From positions 1 to 12,165 of the forward strand of contig CAMBTZ010000035.1 of NCBI GenBank assembly GCA_945870925.1: DNA of 12,165 bases, given 5' to 3'. This DNA is from Chlamydia trachomatis. GTDB lineage: Bacteria > Chlamydiota > Chlamydiia > Chlamydiales > 2-12-FULL-49-11. Both the position numbers and the translations under genes were made by a program. The notes beneath the pieces were generated by a model, which worked only from the letters and a program-made list of their open reading frames with translations, did not search any database and was not told where the DNA came from. Shown here piece after piece: positions 1 to 6,086 of the stretch. The stretch's first letter is position 1. Every line of letters starts with the position of its first letter.

Positions 1-334
1 AGTTTGTAAATGCATCTTGAAATGGCTTTGGATTTAGCCGTGTAAGTAGCCACCAAAAAACAGAATAGCTAGGCGCTCGCTTTATCCCTAAGATTCTCTT
101 AAACATATCAATTTTTATTTCTACATACTCCTGGATTTGAGTAATAGCATTGGCTCCCGCTATGACAGCGCACAAAATCATCACCAATAAACTTACTAAT
201 GGATAGGAACGATTATCTGCGACTATAGGGTCTTCGACAGCATTAAATCCTTCATTCACAGAATCAATGAAGGCTTGATTATCAATGATTTGATCAATTT
301 CAGAATATGCGTCTTTTGAATTTTTCTTGTTCAT
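1..334 (-). CDS. ISAs1-family transposase, N-terminal part (cut by window edge)
   Basis: An open frame runs from an ATG at 334 down to the left edge of the window, giving the first 111 residues without a stop. Residues about 35-110 fit the DDE_Tnp_1-associated N-terminal domain of ISAs1-family transposases: an 'EDP' turn, then the hydrophobic run LLVMILCAVIAGANAI, a region ending in KRILGIKRAPS, and finally LTRLNPKPFQDAF, which corresponds to the family's 'RLDPEAFE' segment. The enzyme would cut and rejoin the ends of its insertion sequence. The catalytic DDE domain lies outside the window, so whether the gene is intact cannot be judged. No strong Shine-Dalgarno is visible, and the start codon lies inside a 9-bp hairpin (332-365). 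The family call rests on recalled domain features, not on a search. Confidence 0.8.
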   Translation of the reverse strand, partial: MNKKNSKDAYSEIDQIIDNQAFIDSVNEGFNAVEDPIVADNRSYPLVSLLVMILCAVIAGANAITQIQEYVEIKIDMFKRILGIKRAPSYSVFWWLLTRLNPKPFQDAFTN

Positions 335-365
335 ATTGTCTCTCTTTTTTTTTGAAGACAATATG
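332..365. repeat. 9-bp inverted repeat spanning the transposase start codon
   Basis: CATATTGTC (332-340) and GACAATATG (357-365) are perfect inverse complements separated by 16 bases that include a run of nine T. In the transposase mRNA the hairpin would enclose the start codon. That could limit initiation, as sequestered starts do in other insertion sequences. It could instead be a protein-binding site. The function is inferred from position only. Confidence 0.6.
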
Positions 366-414
366 GTTCTTTAAATTTTAATTGCTATCAAGGAAATTTA
401 ATGAAAAGCCCCTG

Positions 415-467
415 ATCTAAAGCGCTCTTTTTGCCACAAGTCTTAATTGAAAATCAAATAACTATAA
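415..467 (+). repeat. 53-bp direct repeat, copy 1
   Basis: This copy differs from 2007-2059 at only three positions (C/T, G/A and A/C near its left half). It contains AGTCTTAATTGAAAATCAAA without a mismatch. It abuts the proposed IS end at 414 and lies 238 bp upstream of the PaaK-like gene. It has no long open frame. It may be a remnant of a mobile-element end or of a local duplication. Confidence 0.85.
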
Positions 468-594
468 GTACAGAAAAAATATAGAGCTGGATATGTTTCG
501 CTTTAATTTTCTGAATTGCAAGAACTGATTAGTGTGTATTAAAATTATTTTGTCGGACTGTTTTGATAGCTGAAGAAATTAAGTTTTGTAATTT

Positions 595-619
595 ATAGGA
601 TACAAAGTATGGATCCTAT
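595..619. repeat. 7-bp inverted repeat upstream of PaaK-like gene
   Basis: ATAGGAT (595-601) and ATCCTAT (613-619) are perfect inverse complements separated by 11 bases, about 90 bp before the PaaK-like start. It could be an operator or a weak hairpin. No T-run follows, so it is not a typical terminator. Confidence 0.4.
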
Positions 620-705
620 CCAAATAAACTTATCTATCTACTATAATTGCTTTTATTAAATAGACAAAATTCACATACTAATTGAAAAGGATAGATTTTT
701 AAGAT

Positions 706-1788
706 ATGAATTTATTAACTCTACTTAAACATTTAGAACTCTCTCAGTGGAAAAAAAGGGTAATACCAGAAGTGAAAGGTCCGATTTTAACGCGATATGA
801 TCTTCAATATAAGAGGGCTCCAAAAGGCGATTTTGCTTCAAGAACATCGGGCTCAACAGGAATGCCTGTTGAAATTCAACGAACATTTTTATCAAATGCT
901 TGGTGGAATGCAACAAATTTGCTAGAAGCTATTTGGGCTAAACGCGATCTTTCTCAAGTATTTGCAATAATTCGTCCTAATATTTTAAATGAAATAACTC
1001 TTTCTGACTGGGGGCCTTCATTTGCCCTTCTTGGTAAGACCGGACCACTTTATGCTCATCCAGTAAAAGGGGATATAAATAGCTGGTTGCAAAAAATTCA
1101 ACCAGGTTATTTAATGACCTTCCCTTCGATTTTAGAAACAATTGACTTAAAGGCGCTTAAAAATCTTAAAGGGATTAAAACAACAGGTGAGAGCCTCGTA
1201 AATAGAAGTCGTATGATTGCTGATATGTATTCGTGTGAAGAGGTAGGAACGATTGCGATTCAGTGTCCTGATCAGATGGAGAATTATCACGTAATGGAAA
1301 ATATCATTGTTGAGATTTTGGATGAAGATGATAAGCCTTGCCAGATCGGAAGGGTTGTGTTGACCGATCTTACGAGCAGATATTTGTATCGATATGATAT
1401 AGGTGATTATGCTGAGTTTGGTGAGTGCAAATGTGGCCGGGGCTTACAGACAATCAAAAAGATTTTTGGAAGGCGCCGTAATATGGTTGTATTGCCTGAT
1501 GGATCAAGACACTGGCCTAGGTTTGGGTCTATTTTCTTTAGAGATATTGCCCCGATTAAGAGATTTCAAATGGTTCAGTTAAACAGGGTTACATTAGAGC
1601 TTAGAGTTGTTATTGATAATCCTCTTTCTGATGTGCAATACGATGCTATTTGTAAATTGGTTCATCAATGGATAGGATACCCTTTTGAGATTCGAATCTC
1701 CTATCTAGATGAATTTTCACCTGGAAAATTTGAAGAGTTTATTAGTCTTGTAATTACAGAGAAGTGTTCTGAAAGTTCATGCTTATGA
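706..1788 (+). CDS. PaaK/CapK-like adenylate-forming enzyme (phenylacetate-CoA ligase family), compact
   Basis: This 360-residue protein belongs to the ANL/PaaK-like adenylating enzymes, which activate a carboxylate with ATP, often for CoA thioesterification. Visible motifs, in order, are the phosphate-binding loop SGSTGMP (48-54), TGESL (160-164), YSCEEVG (175-181), RYDIGDY (229-235), CKCGRGL (241-247, a Cys pair common in this branch), GRRRNM (255-260) and a C-terminal GKFEEF (340-345) carrying the expected late lysine. Members are usually about 420-450 residues, so this one is short. The N-terminal segment between LELSQW (10-15) and GPILTR (25-30) is very brief, and so is the distance from TGE to YSCEE. 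These look like in-frame deletions from an ancestor, so activity is uncertain. The substrate cannot be deduced. The gene stands alone on the plus strand, and its 3' end is duplicated at 2183-2239. Confidence 0.8.
   Translation: MNLLTLLKHLELSQWKKRVIPEVKGPILTRYDLQYKRAPKGDFASRTSGSTGMPVEIQRTFLSNAWWNATNLLEAIWAKRDLSQVFAIIRPNILNEITLSDWGPSFALLGKTGPLYAHPVKGDINSWLQKIQPGYLMTFPSILETIDLKALKNLKGIKTTGESLVNRSRMIADMYSCEEVGTIAIQCPDQMENYHVMENIIVEILDEDDKPCQIGRVVLTDLTSRYLYRYDIGDYAEFGECKCGRGLQTIKKIFGRRRNMVVLPDGSRHWPRFGSIFFRDIAPIKRFQMVQLNRVTLELRVVIDNPLSDVQYDAICKLVHQWIGYPFEIRISYLDEFSPGKFEEFISLVITEKCSESSCL
1729..1785 (+). repeat. 57-bp duplicated block, copy A (3' end of PaaK-like gene)
   Basis: By hand alignment this block matches 2183-2239 at 42 of 57 positions without gaps, including runs of eight (TTTGAAGA, TGTAATTA) and ten (GAAAGTTCAT). 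Here it encodes the last 20 residues of the PaaK-like protein (FEEFISLV then SESS). Read on the opposite strand it gives ELSEHF...LINSS, which resembles the end of the methyltransferase encoded at 2176. Confidence 0.75.
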
Positions 1789-2175
1789 ATATACATCAGT
1801 TATATCGGTGATCTTTAAAGATGAAACTTCTTATTTATAGCCATTTGACTTTGAATTAAGACCATGGCTTCAATAGCATCTTGATCTTATTACATGCCTG
1901 CATCGGATCTGTAATAACAGAGTCCTGCTTCAGCATCGCCTAACGGCTGATAAAAAATCGAAGCCCTCTTTTAGCTTAAGTGAAATTTTAAATTTAATTC
2001 ACTATAATCTAAAGTGCTCTTTTTACCACCAGTCTTAATTGAAAATCAAATAACTATAAAAGTGTGGTTGGAATATCACAAACTGTAAAGGGTCTTCATC
2101 GGGAAGTCAAATTTATGGAGTAACCTCAGGATTAAGATATGCACGGGAAAGCTTTATTGCTGCAAAAATACAATG
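1789..2175. other. Gene-poor stretch with repeat copy 2 and probable gene debris
   Basis: No complete gene is supported here. A 12-bp palindrome ATCTTTAAAGAT lies at 1811-1822. On the minus strand, about 1950 down to 1830, the frame reads QPLGDAEAGLCYYRSDAGM, then two stops, then DQDAIEAMV. That looks weakly like a broken TPR- or Sel1-type repeat, but the match is subjective. AGTGAA/TTCACT (1979-1984 and 1998-2003) forms a short inverted repeat just before repeat copy 2. Positions 2060-2176 are open in one plus frame (39 codons, including GSQIYGVTSGLRYARE) but have no start or ribosome site. The whole region reads as decayed coding and mobile DNA. Confidence 0.45.
2007..2059 (+). repeat. 53-bp direct repeat, copy 2
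   Basis: This copy is 50/53 identical to 415-467 and in the same orientation, 1,592 bp downstream. It lies 123 bp before copy B of the 57-bp block, whereas repeat copy 1 lies 1,261 bp before copy A. The arrangement would fit a tandem duplication of a repeat-plus-PaaK unit followed by loss of most of the second unit. The bases immediately after the two repeats do not match. Confidence 0.85.
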
Positions 2176-2850
2176 TTAAATTTTTGAAGAATTTATAAGC
2201 CATGTAATTAGGGGACAGCGATCAGAAAGTTCATATGTAGTTGCAAATTGAATGTGATCCCATTTTGGAAGTTCTGAAAGTTTAGGGAAATAGTAGATTA
2301 AATCAGATCCTTTGTAGAGATCTAAAGTGGGATGGTTGTAAATTGGTTTAAGAATCTTGTAAATATTTTTTACAGGTATATAGGGGTCTGCAAGTGATTG
2401 TGCTAATCGCCATTTTAAAGCATGGAAACTAAGACCTTCTTTATTTTTAAGGATCTCATGAATGTCCTCCTTTTCTTCAGGGGCAATAAATGTTCGAAGA
2501 ATGAGTTTGCCGTTATTTTTAAGTGCTTTTTTTATCTGTTGAAAAAACAGTTCGGGCTTTTCTTGAAAAACTGTAAGGCAGCCATCTCCAATTACTGTGT
2601 CAAATTCATTTTCAAAAGGGAGGTTACTCCAATCTCCTAAAATTGCATTTTCAGGGTATTGTTTAATCATCTGAGGATTGTTATCGATAGCAATTGTTGC
2701 TAGAGATTTTAATTCAGCTGTTACGCCTAAAAGGAGTGTTCTAGAACCTGGTTTAATCTCCATCTTAAACAGTGAGACGTCCTCAGGTGAAGGTCTTAGA
2801 GGAGCTCCCCATTCATCAAATCGCTTGGCTATTTTTCCCCATAATTCCAT
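2176..2850 (-). CDS. Class I SAM-dependent methyltransferase
   Basis: The protein has 224 residues, a normal length for a single Rossmann-fold methyltransferase. Motif I is LLLGVTAEL (39-47), a variant in which the usual GxGxG is replaced by LLLGVTPEL-type sequence. IAIDNN (53-58) supplies the acidic residue expected to bind the SAM ribose. GDW (72-74) and VIGDG (86-90) form motif II/III, LKNNGKLILRTF (110-121) is the post-motif strand, and YELSDRCP (206-213) is a conserved-looking tail. The substrate is unknown. The start is well supported by GGAG ten bases before the ATG. It lies 52 bp downstream of the pilin-like gene in the same orientation, so it may be the last gene of the flotillin unit or have its own promoter. 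Its 3' end overlaps, antisense, a fragment of a lost PaaK-like gene, which suggests that the two enzymes were once convergent neighbours. Confidence 0.85.
   Translation of the reverse strand: MELWGKIAKRFDEWGAPLRPSPEDVSLFKMEIKPGSRTLLLGVTAELKSLATIAIDNNPQMIKQYPENAILGDWSNLPFENEFDTVIGDGCLTVFQEKPELFFQQIKKALKNNGKLILRTFIAPEEKEDIHEILKNKEGLSFHALKWRLAQSLADPYIPVKNIYKILKPIYNHPTLDLYKGSDLIYYFPKLSELPKWDHIQFATTYELSDRCPLITWLINSSKI
2183..2239 (+). repeat. 57-bp duplicated block, copy B (antisense to methyltransferase 3' end)
   Basis: This is the partner of 1729-1785 (42/57 identical). On the plus strand it still reads EEFISHVIRGQRSESS, clearly the tail of a PaaK-like protein, but no upstream PaaK body remains. 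On the minus strand the same bases encode the last residues of the intact methyltransferase (ELSDRCPLITWLINSS). Confidence 0.75.
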
Positions 2851-2902
2851 TTAATAACTGCTCCGAAATAATGTGTGATTCAAAGTTTAAAATTGTATTT
2901 CT

Positions 2903-3640
2903 CTATTGTGCTACCGATTGCATTCCTAAATAGGAGCTTGCTGCCGGGGCTAATACTTGTTGATTTTCAATAATAATAGTTTTTGCAGGGTTTTGACATC
3001 CATTTACTATTAAGTAGGCCTCTCCATTTTTGCCGCCTAAGACATATGATACAGCCATCATGGTACCGCCATTTAATCCTGATGTTTCCATGACTCGATT
3101 AACGCAGGCTAAACTTGTTGGCATAAGGCTCATATAGACAGCAGATCCTGGGATAGTATAAAAACTATCGTTTGTTCCCTGAACAGCGATTATGCCGTTC
3201 ATAAAGGATTTGCCTACGTAACCAAATCCGCCATTAGAAAAATCTGGAATTGTATTTGCATCTGTTGTAAATCCAACTTCGTGTGCATTCCAATTTGAAC
3301 TTAATTTTAGCGGGGAGTGAGGGGTTTTAGAAAAAGTATAAGGATCTTTGAGTATGTTTGCTTTTGTTACTGACATTTCAATAATGGTAAGAAGAGATTG
3401 GCGAATGTTTAAGAACTTTTGTAGATCAACAGTCGGATTTGGAATTTCAAAATCCCCATTGCTATTTCGTAGTTCCGGGACTAATCTCATAAGGCCTTCA
3501 ATTGAACTTAGGTCTTCTTCAAGTTTTTGGACTATTTCAGTTGCCTTTGTTTCATCAGAGTTTGATAGAGTTGTTTTTCCGAACCAAAATCCTCCCCCTA
3601 ATAATAGCAATCCAATTAAAGACAAGTAAACTTTATTCAT
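2903..3640 (-). CDS. Exported single-anchor protein with type IVb-pilin-like features
   Basis: I chose the ATG at 3640 rather than the frame's earlier ATG at 3697 because GAGG sits six to seven bases upstream (ATGAGGTTCCAAATG) and the protein then begins with a short basic start and a hydrophobic segment. The product is 245 residues. Residues 4-21 (YLSLIGLLLLGGGFWFG) form one membrane segment, about 30-50 are a charged helix (EIVQKLEEDLSSIEGL), and the rest is Gly/Ser/Thr-rich and extended. Two cysteines (179 and 215) bracket a 36-residue loop near the C-terminus, preceded by GGFGYVGKSFMNGIIAV and TIPGSAVYMSL. A long N-terminal helix, beta sheet and C-terminal disulfide loop are the plan of type IVb pilins and minor pseudopilins. 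There is no classical GFTLIE prepilin site and no pilus genes are nearby, so this is only a structural resemblance. Otherwise it is an unrecognised inner-membrane or periplasmic protein. Confidence 0.6.
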   Translation of the reverse strand: MNKVYLSLIGLLLLGGGFWFGKTTLSNSDETKATEIVQKLEEDLSSIEGLMRLVPELRNSNGDFEIPNPTVDLQKFLNIRQSLLTIIEMSVTKANILKDPYTFSKTPHSPLKLSSNWNAHEVGFTTDANTIPDFSNGGFGYVGKSFMNGIIAVQGTNDSFYTIPGSAVYMSLMPTSLACVNRVMETSGLNGGTMMAVSYVLGGKNGEAYLIVNGCQNPAKTIIIENQQVLAPAASSYLGMQSVAQ

Positions 3641-3702
3641 TTGGAACCTCATATAAAAAGAATTAGAATATACAACTATTTTTTTCAGAGCAATCAAAAA
3701 AT

Positions 3703-4116
3703 TTAGGAAAATTTATGCATAAATTGATCTGCAAATAGAGTGAATAATGCAATATGACTTGTTGCTATTAAGATATGAGCTAAATCACCGTAATAGGGTT
3801 CTAATTTAAATAGTGTTCCAAAAAAAAGACCTTGAATTAGTTGAATTGTAAAATAAAGGATAGATCTATCGAATGCTTCTGTAAATCTTTCGGCATCATT
3901 TCTTTTATTGTGATAATAAAGCAGGGTTTTAATTCCAAAATATATGGTTGTTAATCCATATATTTTACGGCAAGATTCAATTCCTATAAATTCGGCATTA
4001 TTTCTAAAATTAAGCTGGCTAGCAATTTTTTCTATAATTTTGCCAAACAATATGGAGGAGGCAAAATTTACCCCTCCAATTGTTGCGGAACCGCAAATTA
4101 ATCCTAGGCAGTCCAT
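3703..4116 (-). CDS. Small hydrophobic membrane protein, unrecognised family
   Basis: This 137-residue protein has three clear membrane segments at about 51-69 (KIYGLTTIYFGIKTLLYY), 85-103 (SILYFTIQLIQGLFFGTLF) and 112-131 (LAHILIATSHIALFTLFADQ). A weaker one lies at 4-25, rich in Gly, Ala and Ser. The start follows the flotillin stop after six bases (TAATTTTTTATG) with no Shine-Dalgarno of its own. Translational coupling to flotillin is therefore likely, and by association the protein may work in the same membrane domain. I see no catalytic motif and do not recognise a family. It could be an accessory subunit of the NfeD-flotillin complex or simply a co-transcribed gene. Confidence 0.6.
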   Translation of the reverse strand: MDCLGLICGSATIGGVNFASSILFGKIIEKIASQLNFRNNAEFIGIESCRKIYGLTTIYFGIKTLLYYHNKRNDAERFTEAFDRSILYFTIQLIQGLFFGTLFKLEPYYGDLAHILIATSHIALFTLFADQFMHKFS

Positions 4117-4122
4117 AAAAAA

Positions 4123-5478
4123 TTAGGTTATGTTCGCCATTTCATCTTCAATAGAATCTGTTTTTACGTGGCCAAGGAATTCAGGCATCTCTAAACCTGC
4201 CATTCCAGCAACATCGTGGAGAGCGGGTAAGGATTTCACAAATTGGCTAAGAAAATTCGAGGTTGATGAGCCTTTAGAGGGATCACCACCATTACCACTG
4301 TCCCAGACAGTAATTTTGTCAATTTTGATGTTCTTGATTGCTTCAGTTTGAAGTTTTACAATCTCTTCTAATTTCTCAATGAGAAGCATAGTCGAGGCGC
4401 TTTTTGAATCTCCATTACAAGCGTCAACAAGTCCTTTATATCCTTTTGCTTTCGCATCAAGAAGTTTCCAGATACCTTCAGCTTCAGCCTCTTTCATCGC
4501 AAGGAGCGCTTCAGCTTCACCTTTAGCAATAACAACTTGTCTTAGAGCTTCAGCTTCAGCTTCAATTTGAATTTTTCGTTTTTGTATTTCTTGAGGAACG
4601 ATTTGATCAGCTTTTAAGAATTCTGCTTGAGACAGAGCTCTTGCCTTTTGAATTTCTGTTTGGGCTTCTTCTTTTGCAACCTGGCTTCTACGTTGGGCTT
4701 CCGCCTCTTTTTCAGCAAAAATTGCGTTTGTAAGAGCGATATGTGCTTTAGAGTCATTCTCACCTTTAACAGCTTCTGCGTTAAATGAGGCTACAGAGAC
4801 TCTTCGATCTCTTTCTGCGAGGGCTTTACCAATATCGCCTTGCTTCTCTTGCTCGGCAACATCCACTTTTGCTTGGTTTACGGCAGTAGCAGAGGCTTTT
4901 TTTCCAATACTGTCGATATATTCAGATTCGTCAGTAATGTCAGTAATGTTAACGTTCAGAAGGGTAAGTCCAATTTTATGAAGCTCAGGCTCGATGTTTT
5001 TCTTAATTGAGTCAAGGAAGCACTCTCTATCTTGGTTGATTTCTTCAATACGAAGTGAGGCGACTGTTAGTCTTAATTGACCGACAATAATCTCTGTTGC
5101 CATTGACTCGACACTTTTAATATCAAGATCAAGCATACGTACGGCTGCATTATTCATAATCTCTGATGTGATACCAACAGCTACTGTAAATGTACTTGGT
5201 ACGTTTACTCTAATATTTTGGTGTGAAAGGGCTCCTTTTAGAGGAATATGAATGGTTCTTGGAGTAAGGTCAAGGAACGCGCAACCTTGGATGAGGGGCC
5301 AAACGAATGTACCGCCACCATGGTAGCATTGTACGGTTTTGTTTCCTCGTATACGACCATATACAACAAGCACCTTGTTTGATGGACAACGTCTATAGAG
5401 TTTAGCAAGAAAATAGACGCTAGAGAATACAAAAAGTAAAAAACCTAGAACACTTGTGCTTAAAAAAGAAATATCCAT
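4123..5478 (-). CDS. floT: Flotillin (SPFH/band 7 membrane-scaffold protein, FloT/YuaG type)
   Basis: This 451-residue protein is close to the usual bacterial flotillin length. It has a membrane segment (residues 6-26), then CPSNKVLVVYG (31-41) and GGGTFVWPLIQ (54-64), hallmark openings of the flotillin SPFH domain, which extends to about 200. A long Ala/Glu-rich coiled coil follows (about 200-345, with AEAEALRQ and AKGEAEALLAMKEAEAEG). The C-terminal tail contains the typical ITVWDSGNGG and a Gly/Ser linker before a hydrophobic end (LPALHDVAGM). Flotillins oligomerise on the cytoplasmic face of the membrane, organise ordered microdomains and assist protein complexes and membrane fluidity. 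The gene begins three bases after the NfeD-like stop, with AAGG and TAGGAT in front of the ATG, matching the known yuaF-floT operon. Sequence support is strong; the FloT rather than FloA assignment rests on the C-terminal tail and the NfeD neighbour. Confidence 0.93.
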   Translation of the reverse strand: MDISFLSTSVLGFLLFVFSSVYFLAKLYRRCPSNKVLVVYGRIRGNKTVQCYHGGGTFVWPLIQGCAFLDLTPRTIHIPLKGALSHQNIRVNVPSTFTVAVGITSEIMNNAAVRMLDLDIKSVESMATEIIVGQLRLTVASLRIEEINQDRECFLDSIKKNIEPELHKIGLTLLNVNITDITDESEYIDSIGKKASATAVNQAKVDVAEQEKQGDIGKALAERDRRVSVASFNAEAVKGENDSKAHIALTNAIFAEKEAEAQRRSQVAKEEAQTEIQKARALSQAEFLKADQIVPQEIQKRKIQIEAEAEALRQVVIAKGEAEALLAMKEAEAEGIWKLLDAKAKGYKGLVDACNGDSKSASTMLLIEKLEEIVKLQTEAIKNIKIDKITVWDSGNGGDPSKGSSTSNFLSQFVKSLPALHDVAGMAGLEMPEFLGHVKTDSIEDEMANIT

Positions 5479-5481
5479 ATC

Positions 5482-6057
5482 CTACCTTACAGGAGAGACA
5501 AACACTGTTCGCTCATCCGCTTTTTTTATAATTTTTACTTGAGTAAATGATGCAATCTCTTCACCGGTCAAAGAGATAGCATTTACCTCATGTGTGAGGT
5601 CATAGAGAGATAGAGAAATTTTCCCCGTCCCATTCTTGCTGATTTGATTGTAAACTGTTGCCTCTTTGCCAATAGCGTCATCTAGAGAGAACCTATTTCC
5701 AGGGCTATGAAGTCTCTTTGCCATTTTAAAAATCAGACCTGTTACTAGAAGTGCCATTAATCCGCCAAGAAGACCAAATCCTGCTGAGTATAGAGTAGTT
5801 AATCCAAATTCTTTTTTACACGCTAGGCCTATCCATCCAAACATCATTAAAAAGCCTGTAATAGCTTGTTTAGAAAGCCATTTTACTTCTCTAGCATCAA
5901 AATCAATTCCATGATCTCCGCCTTCAGAATCCATGATTCCAAGAAAATTAAGGGAAAATTGAATCACGAGCATTCCGGATCCTGAGAGGGCAGCAAACCA
6001 TAAAAGAGTGTCCTGACTAACAATTGTACTAAATTGTTGAAGTGATTCCCGTATCAT
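5482..6057 (-). CDS. NfeD/YuaF-like membrane protein with C-terminal OB fold
   Basis: Starting at the ATG at 6057, the product is 191 residues. Hydrophobic segments fall at about 18-41, 65-80 and 87-115. A soluble C-terminal domain (128-191) begins DDAIGKEATVYNQISKNGTGKI and ends with alternating beta strands, the pattern of the NfeD/YuaF OB fold. Such proteins sit beside flotillins and act with them in membrane organisation, and the placement directly upstream of the flotillin gene is the strongest support. The start is not certain. The frame also opens at a TTG (6093) that overlaps the SET-gene stop, which would add 12 residues read through a run of seven C. Neither start has a good ribosome site, so coupling to the upstream SET gene is plausible. 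Confidence 0.85.
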   Translation of the reverse strand: MIRESLQQFSTIVSQDTLLWFAALSGSGMLVIQFSLNFLGIMDSEGGDHGIDFDAREVKWLSKQAITGFLMMFGWIGLACKKEFGLTTLYSAGFGLLGGLMALLVTGLIFKMAKRLHSPGNRFSLDDAIGKEATVYNQISKNGTGKISLSLYDLTHEVNAISLTGEEIASFTQVKIIKKADERTVFVSPVR

Positions 6058-6086
6058 GACTGCGATTTTATCAGAGGGGGGGTATA

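Larger units (their letters stand above)
1..414 (-). mobile_element. 5' end of an ISAs1-family insertion sequence, proposed edge at 414
   Basis: The transposase start is followed outward by 80 bp of noncoding DNA. On the minus strand this reads from CAGGGGCTTTTCAT (complement of 401-414) towards the gene. The sequence to the right of 414 is one copy of a 53-bp repeat whose other copy (2007-2059) is not next to any transposase. The two copies stop matching exactly at 415. This makes 414/415 the natural IS boundary and the CAGGGG-type sequence its likely terminal inverted repeat. The other IS end and the target duplication lie outside the window, so the edge is an inference. Confidence 0.55.
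335..705. other. Intergenic region between IS and PaaK-like gene
   Basis: This 371-bp stretch holds the IS end, repeat copy 1 and an inverted repeat at 595-619. The rest is very AT-rich noncoding sequence. A TATAAT at 642-647 is a possible -10 box for the downstream gene, but no good -35 sits 16-18 bp before it, so no promoter is called. An AAAGG at 686-690 is a distant ribosome-binding candidate for the ATG at 706 (about 15 bp away). No RNA gene was recognised. Confidence 0.5.

Noticed and set aside
447..468. TTGAAA and TATAAG inside the 53-bp repeat as a promoter
   Set aside because: The spacing is only 10 bp, far from the usual 16-18, and the second copy has the same short spacing without a gene start nearby.
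1830..1960. Minus-strand TPR/Sel1-like fragment
   Set aside because: It needs two stop codons to be bridged and matches only by eye, so it is mentioned as possible debris but not called as a pseudogene.
2060..2179. Plus-strand 39-codon open stretch ending IAAKIQC
   Set aside because: It has no start codon or ribosome site and no recognisable family. It could be a gene tail but cannot be supported.
3641..3697. Earlier ATG at 3697 for the pilin-like gene
   Set aside because: It would put 19 extra residues ahead of the membrane segment and lacks a ribosome site, while the ATG at 3640 has GAGG at ideal spacing.
4130..4570. Plus-strand open frames inside the flotillin gene
   Set aside because: These are shadows of the Ala/Glu-rich coiled coil; they are Ser/Ala-rich, lack ribosome sites and overlap a confident gene.
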